In this document: piece after piece, positions 1 through 9,274 of the stretch
How positions within the stretch are numbered: position 1 is the stretch's first letter
Layout: every line of letters starts with the position of its first letter
Origin: CAWIUB01 sp963839175
GTDB lineage: Bacteria > Actinomycetota > Actinomycetes > Mycobacteriales > Jatrophihabitantaceae
Direction: 5' to 3'
Assembly: GCA_963839175.1 (NCBI GenBank)
Contig: CAWIUB010000026.1
Span: 14,621 to 78,620 of the forward strand
DNA length: 64,000 nt
Translations under genes and position numbers: made by a program
Notes under the pieces: generated by a model
Told to the model about the DNA's origin: nothing
What the model saw: the letters and a program-made list of their open reading frames with translations, nothing else
Databases searched by the model: none

Positions 1-294
1 GGCCAGAACCACCGCCAGGTGGGTCAGAAACACCGAGGGATCGTTGTCATGCACGTCGAGCGACAGCCAGGCTGAGGCTCGATGATCACGATCCGCCCAT
101 TGCGCAAGCAGAGTCGTCTTGCCGTAGCCGGCCGGAGCTCGCACGACGACAAGCGGCATCCCCTCGCTTCGCTCCAAGGAGTCAACCAGGCCAGGGCGTT
201 GAACCAAGCCATCCCGGACGGCGGGAGGGAAGAGCTTCGACTCGACGATCTCGATGTGGAGTTCATGGATCCGCACTCCGGGCGCGTGCTGCAT
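1..294 (-). CDS. LuxR-family MalT-like ATPase regulator, 5' part only
   Basis: The minus-strand reading frame gives about 98 residues of the N-terminal NTPase domain of a large MalT/LAL-type transcriptional activator and runs off the left edge of the window. Diagnostic features are the lead-in KLFPPAVRDGLVQRPGLVDS, typical of this family, a Walker A motif APAGYGKTTLLAQW, and the following segment ASAWLSLDVHDNDPSVF. Full-length relatives are about 900 residues and end in a LuxR helix-turn-helix that binds DNA; that part is outside the window. The ATG at 294 is my start choice because it lies a normal distance before the first conserved residues, but there is no clear ribosome binding site and an in-frame GTG at 354 is possible. 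Ligand and target genes cannot be read from this fragment. Confidence 0.7.
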   Translation of the reverse strand, partial: MQHAPGVRIHELHIEIVESKLFPPAVRDGLVQRPGLVDSLERSEGMPLVVVRAPAGYGKTTLLAQWADRDHRASAWLSLDVHDNDPSVFLTHLAVVLA

Positions 295-447
295 CGACCG
301 GGGGCCATGGTTTGCCGTCGCCACGCCGACATCGTAAAGGTGGTGCGCTGGCACAACCGATGCACTGCGAGTTACGCCGGCGTGCCGCGTTCTCGTTGAC
401 CTCGAATCACCGCTGGCGAGTCGGCGACTGCCCATCTGCGAAGCTGT

Positions 448-1029
448 TCACGGCGCGCCGGTGGCCGTGCTCTGTCCGGGCTGCGGCTGGGCGCAGTTCG
501 ATGGCAGGTCGTCGCCTGCGACCGTGAAGTCGTGGCAGGTGAGGAAGCGGTAGTTGTAGTGGCCGACCAGCCACCCTGCGAACACCACGACCACGACAAG
601 CATGAGCAGCGCCACGACCGGTCGCGGGCCGCGGATCTCCGTGATGCCGGGCGTCAGCACACGCGCGAGCAGGAGAACGGTGTAGGGGATCGAGGTAGCC
701 GCGATCGTCAGCGCGAACGCGCCGAGCAGCGGTTCGGTCGCGGCGGTGGATACCGAGTCGGTGAAGGTCACGGCGGCAATGACCCAGGCTGCCGGGGCTG
801 CCAGCAGAAGCCGGCTCCACCACCGACGCACGATCGAGCCCCGCGGCGCTGCCACTGTTCCGACCAGGGTCACCGAACTCGCGACCAGCACCGTGAAGAT
901 GTCCTGGTAGAAGACGGTGTGATACGCGCCGAGTACGAATGCGATCCTGAACGCTGCCAGGCTTAGCACGATCGCGGCGACCAGAATGCCTGGCAACCAC
1001 GGCCTCGAGGGCCCATTCACGACGGCCAC
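448..1029 (-). CDS. hypothetical membrane protein, five predicted helices
   Basis: A 193-residue protein with about five hydrophobic segments (roughly residues 10-31, 44-64, 70-92, 98-124 and 134-156) joined by short basic or neutral loops. It ends in a short polar tail containing two cysteines (TCHDF and SNCAQ), which would lie on one side of the membrane and could form a disulfide if outside. I do not recognise the family. It is transcribed towards the LuxR-type regulator with about 150 bases between them and diverges from the cyclase-family gene at 1132. The hydrophobic pattern and strong GC bias at third positions support it as a real gene; no function is offered. Confidence 0.6.
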   Translation of the reverse strand: MAVVNGPSRPWLPGILVAAIVLSLAAFRIAFVLGAYHTVFYQDIFTVLVASSVTLVGTVAAPRGSIVRRWWSRLLLAAPAAWVIAAVTFTDSVSTAATEPLLGAFALTIAATSIPYTVLLLARVLTPGITEIRGPRPVVALLMLVVVVVFAGWLVGHYNYRFLTCHDFTVAGDDLPSNCAQPQPGQSTATGAP

Positions 1030-1131
1030 ATCTACGCCTTTCCTTGGCTAGCATGCAGGGCAGTCCCCGCCCAGCCGCAGGGTCGTACTAAGCAACCCCC
1101 GGTTGCAGGTGCCAGGAGGTGTCCAGGCCAG

Positions 1132-2082
1132 ATGACGAGACCACCAAGCCCGGCACCGCTACCGGTCATGGACGCTGCGGACTTCGAAATTCTCTACCAG
1201 CGGCTGCAGCGTGGGTCTGCCTGGGGGCCCGCCGATCGGCGCGGCGCGCTGAACCACGTCACGCCGGCGCGCGTGTTGGCCGCTGTCAGCGAGGTCCGAC
1301 TCGGCCGCTCGACGACGCTTGCCGCTGCGGTGGAGAGCGAGGTGACACTCGACAATCCCGAGCCCTGCGTCCATCAGATGACCAGTCCCGCCGGGGACCA
1401 GGCCGACCGGACGGGGCTGTCGTTTGCGATGGATCGGCTCGCGATGAATGTGCACGGCAATGCCGACAGTCACATCGATGCGTTGTGTCATGTCATCTAC
1501 CGGGCGGTTCTCTACAACGGCGTGGCCGCGGACAGCATCTCCGCGTCGGGGCCATCGCAGCTGTCCATCGATGTGGCCCGTGACGGCATCGTCGGTCGAG
1601 GCGTCCTGCTCGACGTGCCGCGGCTGCGCGGGCGGCCGTGGCTCGAGCCCGGCGAGCACGTCACCGCCGACGACCTCGACCGAGCCGAGCAGGCGCAGCA
1701 GGTGCACGTCGGCGACGGCGACCTGCTGTTCGTTCGCGTCGGGCATCGCCGACGCCGAACCGCGCTCGGCCCGTGGGATGCAGCCAGCGCACGAGCCGGG
1801 CTTCACCCCACAGCGATGCAGTTCATGGCCGAGCGACGGGTTGCCGTGCTGGGCAGCGACGGCAACAACGACACCGCACCCGGTGCGGTCGGCGGGGTTG
1901 AGTTTCCCGTGCACGTCCTGGCCGTCAACGCAATGGGCCTGCATCTGCTGGACTACCTGCAGTTCGATGACCTCGTCCCGCTGTGCGAGGCGGCGGGCCG
2001 GTGGTCGTTCTTGTGCGTGATCGCGCCGCTGCGCCTCGCCAGGGGCACCGGGTCTCCAGTGAACCCAATCGCGATCTTGTGA
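1132..2082 (+). CDS. cyclase family protein (kynurenine formamidase-like hydrolase)
   Basis: A 316-residue member of the putative cyclase family (PF04199), metal-dependent hydrolases that include bacterial kynurenine formamidase and isatin hydrolase. The metal-binding signature appears around residues 112-121 as DSHIDALCHV, corresponding to the family's HxGTHxDxPxH motif, with the usual preceding aromatic/hydrophobic strand and a late C-terminal segment LLDYLQFDDLVPLCEA. The length is close to that of the longer actinobacterial members that act on unknown substrates. The start has a strong ribosome binding site, AGGAGGTG, about 11 bases upstream. It stands alone between a divergent membrane protein gene and the convergent ndh gene, so context does not suggest a substrate. 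No kyn genes are nearby, so a role in tryptophan breakdown is not supported. Confidence 0.75.
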   Translation: MTRPPSPAPLPVMDAADFEILYQRLQRGSAWGPADRRGALNHVTPARVLAAVSEVRLGRSTTLAAAVESEVTLDNPEPCVHQMTSPAGDQADRTGLSFAMDRLAMNVHGNADSHIDALCHVIYRAVLYNGVAADSISASGPSQLSIDVARDGIVGRGVLLDVPRLRGRPWLEPGEHVTADDLDRAEQAQQVHVGDGDLLFVRVGHRRRRTALGPWDAASARAGLHPTAMQFMAERRVAVLGSDGNNDTAPGAVGGVEFPVHVLAVNAMGLHLLDYLQFDDLVPLCEAAGRWSFLCVIAPLRLARGTGSPVNPIAIL

Positions 2083-2124
2083 GGTTCCTTTCTCGGGTAG
2101 GTAGCCGGTGTCGCGACGGCGCTG

Positions 2125-3516
2125 CTACGCGGCGGTGCTGTCGGGACGCGGCGAATACACGTCGTCCGCCTGGTCGATCATCGACGTGGTGAAGGCGCGT
2201 TCGCGCCGCGTGTCACGCGTGAAGGCGAGTGCCCACGTCATTACGGCGCCGATCCGATTGCGGTAGCCGGTGAGGAAGGCGATGTGGATGAACAGCCACG
2301 AAACCCACCCGAGGAAGCCGTCGAAATGCAGCCGGCGAGTGGAGATTACTGCGTGCCCGCGTGAGATGTACGCGGCGGATCCGAGGTCGCGATAACGGAA
2401 TGAGCCCTTGGCACCGCGTCCGGTCAGCTCGTGTCGGATCCGCCGCCCGGCGTAGAGGCCGCCCTGCATGGCCACCTCCGCTACGCCGGGGAGGTTGTCG
2501 CGACTCATCAGGTCACCGATTACTGATATCTCGGGATGATCGGGGATGGTCAGCGTCTCGGTCACTTCGATCCGGCCGAGCTTGTCCTGCTTGGCTCCGG
2601 TCGCGGCGGCGACCTTGTCGGCGAGTGGCGGCGCCTTGACACCCGCGGTCCACAATACGGTGCCGGCGTCATAGCGAGTCTCGTCACCGGACGAATCGCG
2701 CACGACCAAGCCGTACCGGTCAACCGCGGTAACCAACGAATGCATGTGCAGCTCGACGCCGCGATCTTTGAGCACGTCAGCCGCCTTCGTCGACAGTTTC
2801 GACCCGAACGACGCCAACGGCTCGGCTCCGCCGTCGAAGAGCACTACCCGCGCACTATCCGGGTCGAGATTACGGAAATCGGCCCGCAGCGTCTTGCTCG
2901 CCAGCTCTCGCAGCTGCCCGGCCAGCTCCACGCCGGTCGGTCCGCCGCCGACCAGGGCAAAGGTGAGCCAGCGTCGCTGTTCTGCCGGATCGTTCGCGGT
3001 CACGGCCATTTCGAACGCGCCGAACACCTTGCGCCGGATGCTGAGTGCATCGGCCAGCGTCTTCATGCCGGGAGCCCATTGAGCGTATTCGTCGTGTCCG
3101 AAGTAGGACTGCTGGACGCCTGCTGCGACGATGAGCTCGTCGTACGGCAACGCAAGCTGCGTGCCGCCGGGACGGCGGGCGATAACCTGCCGGCGCTCCG
3201 CATCGAGGTCGACGACCTCGGCGAGTTCGACGCTCACATTCCGGTGACGCTTGAGGACACTTCGCAGTGGCGCGGCGATCTGTCCCTCCGAGAGAATACC
3301 GGTCGCGCATTGATAGAGCAGTGGCTGGAACAGATGATGGCCTGCCCGGTCGACGAGCGTCACGTCGACCGGTGCGCGACGCAAGGCACGAGCGGCGAAC
3401 AACCCGCCGAAGCCGCCGCCGATGATGACCACTCGATGGGCGGCCGGATCCGCTGATCCAGCTCCTACGCTCCGTTCACGGTCGGGTTCGGACGTGTCCG
3501 CCTCCTGCGTAGTCAT
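2125..3516 (-). CDS. ndh: type II NADH dehydrogenase (NDH-2)
   Basis: A 463-residue single-subunit, non-proton-pumping NADH:quinone oxidoreductase that feeds electrons from NADH to the quinone pool at the inner face of the membrane. It has an N-terminal FAD-binding Rossmann motif VVIIGGGFGGLFAARAL, the NDH-2 signature HLFQPLLYQCATGILSEGQIA, a second dinucleotide motif ALVGGGPTGVELAGQL for NADH, and the FAD motif ISVIGDLMSRDN. The C-terminal region carries amphipathic and hydrophobic stretches (GFLGWVSWLFIHIAFLTGYRNR) as in membrane-anchored actinobacterial Ndh. I start it at the ATG at 3516, which overlaps the zwf stop as TGATG. This implies translational coupling to zwf. A longer reading from 3537 is possible but would only add residues lacking homology. 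Confidence 0.9.
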   Translation of the reverse strand: MTTQEADTSEPDRERSVGAGSADPAAHRVVIIGGGFGGLFAARALRRAPVDVTLVDRAGHHLFQPLLYQCATGILSEGQIAAPLRSVLKRHRNVSVELAEVVDLDAERRQVIARRPGGTQLALPYDELIVAAGVQQSYFGHDEYAQWAPGMKTLADALSIRRKVFGAFEMAVTANDPAEQRRWLTFALVGGGPTGVELAGQLRELASKTLRADFRNLDPDSARVVLFDGGAEPLASFGSKLSTKAADVLKDRGVELHMHSLVTAVDRYGLVVRDSSGDETRYDAGTVLWTAGVKAPPLADKVAAATGAKQDKLGRIEVTETLTIPDHPEISVIGDLMSRDNLPGVAEVAMQGGLYAGRRIRHELTGRGAKGSFRYRDLGSAAYISRGHAVISTRRLHFDGFLGWVSWLFIHIAFLTGYRNRIGAVMTWALAFTRDTRRERAFTTSMIDQADDVYSPRPDSTAA

Positions 3517-4892
3517 CAGCCGGCCGGGTCGTGCCACGCGTCGCCGTCGGGCAGCAGCGAATCGGCTTCCTTGGGACCCCAGCTGCCCTGGGCGTATTCG
3601 TGGACCGGGACGACGTCGCCGAGGATCGGATCAACCACCCGCCAGGCGGCTTCGACCGCATCCTGCCGAGCAAACGGCACTCGGTTGCCCTCCAGAGCGG
3701 CTCCGATGAGTCGGTCGTACGGTCGCATGTCGGACCCCGGTTGCTGAGCGAAGCGGAGGTCTTGGACCTCGCCATACCAGCCCGCACCGGGTTTCTTGCC
3801 GGCCAGGGTGAGCCCGACTTCCGCCTCTGGCCAGATCCGGAACCTGAACTTGACGCCGGATATGGTCTCTTCGGCACCGAAGATGTTATACGGGGTGGGA
3901 CGGAACTGGATGCTGACTTCGGTGGCGGTAACCGGCATCGTCTTCCCAGCACGGATGGCGATCGGTACGCCGGCCCAGCGCCAGGTGTCGAGGCTCAGCC
4001 GCACCGCTACGTAGGTCTCTACGGTCGAAGCGGGGTCAACGCCGGCCACGTCGTGGTAGCCCGCGTACTGGCCGCGGACGACATCCTTCGCAGTGAGCGG
4101 GCGCAGCGAACTGATCACCCGCGACTTAGCATCCAGCCATGAGCCAAGCCCGGAGCCGTCCGGAGGGTCGGCCATGACGCTGGCCAGCACCTGCAGCATG
4201 TGGTTTTGCACAACGTCCCGTATCGCGCCCGTCTTGTCGTAGAACCGGCCGCGGTCGGATACATCGAACGCCTCTGCCATCGTGATCTGGACACTCTCGA
4301 CGTGTGTCCGGTTGAGCAGTGGCTCGAAGATGGAGTTGGCAAATCGGGCGTACAGCACGTTGTCCAGTGGATCGAGGCCCAGCCAATGATCGACCCGGTA
4401 AATGTCGTCCTCGGCGAAGTACTTGTGCATCGTCTCGTTTAGTTCTTGCGCGCTGACGAGGTCTGTGCCGAACGGCTTCTCGACCATCACCCGGGCACCT
4501 TGCGCGCGCCCGGCGGTGTCGATGCCCTGGGCGATTCGCCCGAACAGGAACGGCGGAACCTCGAGATAGAACAAGACTCGCCCGCCTTCGCGCACTTCGC
4601 GGGACATGGCGGCATACGTGGCGTCGTCGTCGAGATCACCATCGACATACCGCAGCAGGCCGAGCATCTTGGCGGCGGCAGGAGCTTTGGGATCCATGTT
4701 GTTCAGCCGCAAGGACGCCGCCGCGTAGTCCCGGAACTGCTCGAGCCCCCATCCACTCTTGGCCACCCCGACGACGGGAACGTCGAGTACTCCGCGGTCG
4801 ACCAGGCCAACAAGAGCCGGGAAGGTTTCCAACTTGGCCAAGTCCCCGGTCGCTCCGAAGATGACCAATGCGTCTACGGGATCGGTTGCCAT
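3516..4892 (-). CDS. zwf: glucose-6-phosphate dehydrogenase-like protein
   Basis: A 458-residue protein of the G6PDH family, which oxidises glucose 6-phosphate to 6-phosphogluconolactone with NAD(P)+ in the pentose phosphate pathway. The N-terminal nucleotide-binding motif is ALVIFGATGDLAKLETFPAL. The active-site region YRVDHWLGLDPLDNV keeps the Asp-His pair, but the highly conserved lysine of RIDHYLGKE is replaced by leucine. Downstream hallmarks are present (FEPLLNRTHVESVQI, GAIRDVVQNHMLQ, PIAIRAGKTMP). The gene is upstream of ndh in the same transcript with overlapping stop and start codons, and about 55 bases after the GMC oxidoreductase, so all three may be co-transcribed. The missing lysine normally contacts the substrate phosphate, so enzyme activity or substrate may differ; I call the family firmly and the activity cautiously. 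Confidence 0.85.
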   Translation of the reverse strand: MATDPVDALVIFGATGDLAKLETFPALVGLVDRGVLDVPVVGVAKSGWGLEQFRDYAAASLRLNNMDPKAPAAAKMLGLLRYVDGDLDDDATYAAMSREVREGGRVLFYLEVPPFLFGRIAQGIDTAGRAQGARVMVEKPFGTDLVSAQELNETMHKYFAEDDIYRVDHWLGLDPLDNVLYARFANSIFEPLLNRTHVESVQITMAEAFDVSDRGRFYDKTGAIRDVVQNHMLQVLASVMADPPDGSGLGSWLDAKSRVISSLRPLTAKDVVRGQYAGYHDVAGVDPASTVETYVAVRLSLDTWRWAGVPIAIRAGKTMPVTATEVSIQFRPTPYNIFGAEETISGVKFRFRIWPEAEVGLTLAGKKPGAGWYGEVQDLRFAQQPGSDMRPYDRLIGAALEGNRVPFARQDAVEAAWRVVDPILGDVVPVHEYAQGSWGPKEADSLLPDGDAWHDPAG

Positions 4893-4946
4893 TCGCTCGC
4901 CTGCTTCGTCTCGAGGCTTGATGTGGTTGGTTATCTTGTGTGCGCC

Positions 4947-6527
4947 TCAGCCGAGGCGCTCTGCGATGTGGTCGCCGACGCGCAGCGCGTTGGCGATGGC
5001 CGTCAACGACGGGTTCACCGCGCCGATGCTCGGAAAGAAACTCGTGTCCACTACGTAGAGGTTGTCCAGGTCGTGGGTCTTGCAATTCACATCCAGAGCG
5101 GAACTACCGGGGTCGGTGCCAAAACGAACGGTGCCGGCCTGGTGTGCCGTGGCGCCGATCGGCATTCCCTTGTGCAGGTAGATGCTGTGATCGATCAAGC
5201 GGCGCTTGTGCATGCCCAGGTCGCCGAGCATGTTTTCCAGCTTGTGCATGAGCCGCTTGACGCCTTCGACGTTGTTGTTCGGATCCAAAGCCAGCCTGAT
5301 TCGCCCGTCCTTCTCGACGGTCACCCTGTTCTCCGGTAGGGGCAGATCCTCGCCACAAAGCCAGAAGTCCACTGCGTGGTGCGCGAGCACCTCAAAGGGC
5401 ATCCCCGGTGAGACCTTGCCGGCCCAGCGGGGGGCGTTGGCCCTGATCTGCTCTGCGTCGGACTTGCCCAGCATCTGAATGCCGCCGAGGGGATAGTCCC
5501 AATCATCGGCTCCCAGGTACCAGTCGTGGAGCGCAAGGGTCTTCTGGAATATCGTGGGATTCGGTTCCTTCGAGACTCCCATCAGCGCCAGGTTGTTGTG
5601 CCGCATGTAGTGCCGCCCGACGACGTCGGAGCTGTTGGCCAGCCCATTCGGGAGGACATCGCTGCGCGAGCGCAGCAACAGCGCCGCGCTGTTCACGGCA
5701 CCGCAAGAGACCACGACCACATCCGCGCTCAGCCTGACCGTCGAGCCATCGCCCAGCTGGGTCACCACGGCGCGGACCGTCCGGCCCGTCTCGTCCGTCT
5801 CCAGACGCTCGACGTAGGCATTGGTGATCAGCTCGACGTTGTCGTGGGTGAGGGCCGGATCGACGCAGACGACTTGGGCGTCGGACTTGGCGCTGACCAC
5901 GCACGGGAAGCCGTCCACTCGGTCACATCGAATGCACACGCTGCTATGGGTCGCGTGGCCCAACTCGTCTTGGCTGAGATTCACCCCGATCGGCAGATGG
6001 AACGGGTGCAGCCCCTGCTTGTCCAGGTCGTCGCTCAGCTGTTGAATGCGTGCCTCGTGCTTCACGGGCGGGAATCGGTATGGAGCGCTGGCCGCCCCCT
6101 CGGTCGGGTCATCGCCGTGCTCACCGTGCACCAGATACAGGTGTTCGGCCTGCGTGTAGTAGGGCTCGAGGTCCTGATAGTCGATCGGCCACGCGGGAGA
6201 CATCCCACCGTCATGTCTGAGCTCCGCAAAGTCCTGTGGCCGCAGCCGGAACAGCGCGGCCCCGTAGAACTTGGTGTTGCCTCCCACGTAGTAGTTGACC
6301 TCGGGCGGGAACTCGTCGCCATGCTGATCCAGCCAGAATTCCGGAGCCCGGTACTTGCCCTTGACGAACACCTCGGTGGAGTCCCAGTTGTCGCGCTCGC
6401 GTGGCAGATAGTCACCCCGCTCGAGCAGCAGAACCCGCTTGCCAGTCGGTGCCAGCCGATGCACGAGCGTTCCGCCGCCGGCGCCGGAGCCGATCACGAT
6501 GACGTCGTAGTGTTTGTCCTCGGCCAT
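4947..6527 (-). CDS. GMC family FAD-dependent oxidoreductase
   Basis: A 526-residue glucose-methanol-choline family enzyme that would oxidise an alcohol group using FAD. The N-terminal FAD motif is VIVIGSGAGGGTLVHRLA, followed by the family segment NYYVGGNTKFYGAALFRLRP. The C-terminal half contains the conserved HQAGTVRFGTDPGSSALD and NPSLTAIANALRVGDHI, with the candidate catalytic histidine in HQAGT and asparagine in VNPSLT. The ATG at 6527 is chosen because it follows GGAGG with a 7-base gap; an open frame continues further upstream but without homology. It is the first gene of a probable GMC-zwf-ndh transcript and diverges from cydA across a 280-base spacer. The substrate is not predictable; the absence of a signal peptide suggests a cytoplasmic enzyme. 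Confidence 0.85.
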   Translation of the reverse strand: MAEDKHYDVIVIGSGAGGGTLVHRLAPTGKRVLLLERGDYLPRERDNWDSTEVFVKGKYRAPEFWLDQHGDEFPPEVNYYVGGNTKFYGAALFRLRPQDFAELRHDGGMSPAWPIDYQDLEPYYTQAEHLYLVHGEHGDDPTEGAASAPYRFPPVKHEARIQQLSDDLDKQGLHPFHLPIGVNLSQDELGHATHSSVCIRCDRVDGFPCVVSAKSDAQVVCVDPALTHDNVELITNAYVERLETDETGRTVRAVVTQLGDGSTVRLSADVVVVSCGAVNSAALLLRSRSDVLPNGLANSSDVVGRHYMRHNNLALMGVSKEPNPTIFQKTLALHDWYLGADDWDYPLGGIQMLGKSDAEQIRANAPRWAGKVSPGMPFEVLAHHAVDFWLCGEDLPLPENRVTVEKDGRIRLALDPNNNVEGVKRLMHKLENMLGDLGMHKRRLIDHSIYLHKGMPIGATAHQAGTVRFGTDPGSSALDVNCKTHDLDNLYVVDTSFFPSIGAVNPSLTAIANALRVGDHIAERLG

Positions 6528-6807
6528 AGGAGTTCCTCCGGGGTTCTGGTGTTGCCGAGCACGCATCCGCGCCATGCAGAGGGCCGAACATACTGGTCCT
6601 CGCCGTCCACCGTGCGCGCCGAGCGGGGTCGGCGCCTCATCCCGATCGGATGAGGCAGCACCTCGGCCCGGCGCCAGATGGGGCGACACCCGCAGCTGCA
6701 GCGTGTGAACCATCCGTTGCGAGTGATTCGCGCTACTGCCGGATCGGGGCACCCTCGGCCGAACTCGGCTCCATTGGTCGCGCGGATCTCTGTGAGGGGA
6801 GCATCGG

Positions 6808-8196
6808 ATGAGCCAGCTCGACCTCGCCCGCATTCAGTTTGCGATGACCTCGATCTATCACTTCCTCTTCGTGCCGGTCACGATCGGTTTGGCCTTCCTC
6901 ACCGCCATCCTGCAGACCGCGTGGCACCGCAGCGGGAAGTCTGACTACCTGCGGTTGACGCGCTTTTTCGGCACCTTGTTGCTGATCAATGTCGCGGTTG
7001 GCGTCGTAACGGGGTTGGTCCAGGAGTTTCAGTTCGGCATGGACTGGTCGGCCTACTCCCGGACGGTCGGTGACGTGTTCGGCGCGCCACTCGCCATGGA
7101 GGGCCTCGCCGCGTTCTTCCTCGAATCCACGTTCCTCGGTGTGTGGGTGTTCGGCTGGGACAGACTCCGGCCACGGATCCATCTGACCGCCATCTGGCTG
7201 GTCGCTGTGGGATCGGCTCTGTCGGCGGCCTTCATCATGGCGGCGAATTCTTGGATGCAGCACCCGGTGGGCTACAAGATCAACCCATCAACCGGTCGGC
7301 CACAGCTGAACAACATCTGGGCGGTCCTCACCAACCCGGTCTTCCTGCGGGGATACCTGCATGTCTTGCTCGCCTCGGCTGTCACGGCGTCGGTAGTCAT
7401 GCTCGCGGTGTCGGCGTGGCAGTTGCGTCGCGGCAAACATCCCGACGTCTTCAAGCCGGCCGCGCGCTTGGCGCTCGTCGTTCTGGCGCCGGCCATCCTG
7501 CTCGCGATGCTGGTCGGCAGCGAGTTGGGGGTCACCGAAGACAAATACCAGCCAATGAAGATCGCCGCGTCGGAGGCGCAGTGGAACACCTGCCAACCGT
7601 GCTCCTTCTCGCTGTTCCAGATAGGTGGCGGCAAGAATGATGAGACACCGACCAAGATCATCCAGATCCCACATCTTCTCTCGCTGCTCGCGACCAACTC
7701 GTGGAACGGCAAGGTCGAAGGTCTCAACGATGTGCAGAGCCAGTATCAGCAGCAGTACGGCGCCGGTAGTTATGTGCCCAACGTCTTCGTGCAGTACTGG
7801 TCGATGCGCGTCATGGCCTACACCGCCGGCCTGATATTCCTCTTGTCTTTGTGGGGGCTCTGGGTGTTGCGCCGCAAGAGGATTGGCACCTCGCGCTGGT
7901 TTCTGCGGGTGGCCATCTGGTCAGCGATCCTGCCGTTCCTGATGAATACAGCGGGATGGTTACTGACCGAGAACGGCCGCCAGCCATGGATCGTCCAAGG
8001 TATCCAGCTCACCAAGAACGGCGTGTCGCCCTCGATCAGCACGACAACCGTGGCCATCAGTCTCATCGTGTTCTTCACCCTGTACGTCGCCCTCGCCGTG
8101 ATCGCTTTCGTCCTGATGGCGAAGTACGCCCGCAAGGAACTCGCCGCGCCGATCGCGGACGACGCGGCGGAGCCCGTTCCGGCTATGACCTATTGA
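6808..8196 (+). CDS. cydA: cytochrome bd quinol oxidase subunit I
   Basis: A 462-residue multi-helix subunit of cytochrome bd oxidase, which reduces O2 to water with electrons from quinol and has high oxygen affinity. The first helix carries the heme b595 histidine in SIYHFLFVPVTIGLAFL. The segment VTGLVQEFQFGMDWSAYSRTVGDVFGAPLAMEGLAAFFLEST is typical of CydA helices III-IV, and the quinol-site signature GRQPWIVQGIQLT is near residue 390. The Q-loop is of the short type. The start has AGGGGAG eight bases upstream. cydB follows after 11 bases. No cydDC maturation genes are present in this window. The type II NADH dehydrogenase nearby would supply the same quinone pool. Confidence 0.95.
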   Translation: MSQLDLARIQFAMTSIYHFLFVPVTIGLAFLTAILQTAWHRSGKSDYLRLTRFFGTLLLINVAVGVVTGLVQEFQFGMDWSAYSRTVGDVFGAPLAMEGLAAFFLESTFLGVWVFGWDRLRPRIHLTAIWLVAVGSALSAAFIMAANSWMQHPVGYKINPSTGRPQLNNIWAVLTNPVFLRGYLHVLLASAVTASVVMLAVSAWQLRRGKHPDVFKPAARLALVVLAPAILLAMLVGSELGVTEDKYQPMKIAASEAQWNTCQPCSFSLFQIGGGKNDETPTKIIQIPHLLSLLATNSWNGKVEGLNDVQSQYQQQYGAGSYVPNVFVQYWSMRVMAYTAGLIFLLSLWGLWVLRRKRIGTSRWFLRVAIWSAILPFLMNTAGWLLTENGRQPWIVQGIQLTKNGVSPSISTTTVAISLIVFFTLYVALAVIAFVLMAKYARKELAAPIADDAAEPVPAMTY

Positions 8197-8207
8197 GGTA
8201 GCTAGCT

Positions 8208-9242
8208 ATGTCACTCGCGACGCTGTGGTTCGTCTTGATCGCGATCCTTTGGATCGGCTTTTTCGTGCTGGAAGGATTCGATCTTGGTGTCGGCGTCCTG
8301 CACGCGGTCGTGGGACGTGACGAACCGGAGCGCCGTGCCGCGATCAACGCGATCGGACCGTTCTGGGACGGCAACGAGGTGTGGCTGATCGTGGCGGCGG
8401 CAGCAATGTTCGCGGCCTTCCCCGGCTGGTACGCCACGATGTTCTCCGGCTTCTACCTGCTGATGGTGCTGCTCCTGGCCGGGTTGATCGCACGGGGCGT
8501 GTCCTTCGAGTTCCGCGGCAAGGTCGACAGCGCGAGATGGCGGCGTACCTGGGACATCTCGATGACCGTTGGGAGCGTGATCGTGGCCGCAGGAATCGGT
8601 ATCGCACTAGGCGATCTGCTGCACGGCGTACCGGTTGATAGCAACCAGGAATACACCGGTTCGGTATGGGACCTGCTGCAGCCCTACGCACTGTTCACCG
8701 GCCTGACGGTGCTCCTGCTCTGCCTCGTGCACGGGTCGACGTTCCTGGCCATGAAGACCGAGGGGGAGGCACGGCGGCGGGCGCGGCGGCTGGCCGCGTG
8801 GGTGGGGCCGCTGACCGGCCTGGCCGTTCTGGGATTCATCGCCTGGACCCACGCTTCACAGGGCAGAGGGATTCTGCTCAACCCGGTCGAGCTGACGGCG
8901 GTGATTGCGGTGTTCGCTGCGGCCTGGCTGGCAAGCGAGGGCCACGAAGGTTGGGCCTTCATCGCGACCACGGTCGCGATGGCCGCCACGATCGGTTCCA
9001 TCTTTGTCGACCTGTACCCGCGGGTCATGGTCTCCAGCACCAACGAGGCGTACTCGCTCACCGTTCAGAACACCGCGTCCGGGTCCTATGCCTTGAAAGT
9101 GATGACCATCGTTGCCGTCGTCCTGCTTCCCGTGGTGTTGGCCTACCAAGCGTGGAGTTATCACGTATTCCACCGCCGTGTGGCGACCCACGAGTTTGCG
9201 CCGGCCGCTCCGGTAGATACCGCCAGCGCTGCACAACCGTGA
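8208..9242 (+). CDS. cydB: cytochrome bd quinol oxidase subunit II
   Basis: A 344-residue partner of CydA, structurally similar to it and needed for assembly of the oxidase. It opens with LWFVLIAILWIGFFVLEGFDLGVGVL, the characteristic first helix of CydB containing the conserved FxxxEGFDxG, followed by RRAAINAIGPFWDGNEVWLIVAAAAMFAAFP. About eight to nine hydrophobic segments follow, with the family motif NEAYSLTVQNTASGSYALKVM before the last helix. It is separated from cydA by 11 bases and is surely in the same operon. A GC-rich hairpin 15 bases after the stop probably ends the transcript. Confidence 0.95.
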   Translation: MSLATLWFVLIAILWIGFFVLEGFDLGVGVLHAVVGRDEPERRAAINAIGPFWDGNEVWLIVAAAAMFAAFPGWYATMFSGFYLLMVLLLAGLIARGVSFEFRGKVDSARWRRTWDISMTVGSVIVAAGIGIALGDLLHGVPVDSNQEYTGSVWDLLQPYALFTGLTVLLLCLVHGSTFLAMKTEGEARRRARRLAAWVGPLTGLAVLGFIAWTHASQGRGILLNPVELTAVIAVFAAAWLASEGHEGWAFIATTVAMAATIGSIFVDLYPRVMVSSTNEAYSLTVQNTASGSYALKVMTIVAVVLLPVVLAYQAWSYHVFHRRVATHEFAPAAPVDTASAAQP

Positions 9243-9256
9243 AGGCCCTCGATCCG

Positions 9257-9274
9257 CGCGTGCTCCGGCACGCG
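9257..9274 (+). terminator. GC-rich hairpin after cydAB
   Basis: A perfect 7-base-pair inverted repeat CGCGTGC/GCACGCG with a 4-base loop begins 15 bases after the cydB stop. There is no U-tract, as is common in actinobacteria. The role as a terminator is inferred from position and structure. Confidence 0.5.

Noticed and set aside
4446..5339. Plus-strand 297-codon frame opposite zwf and the GMC gene
   Set aside because: Covers the ends of two well-recognised minus-strand genes and has no family resemblance.
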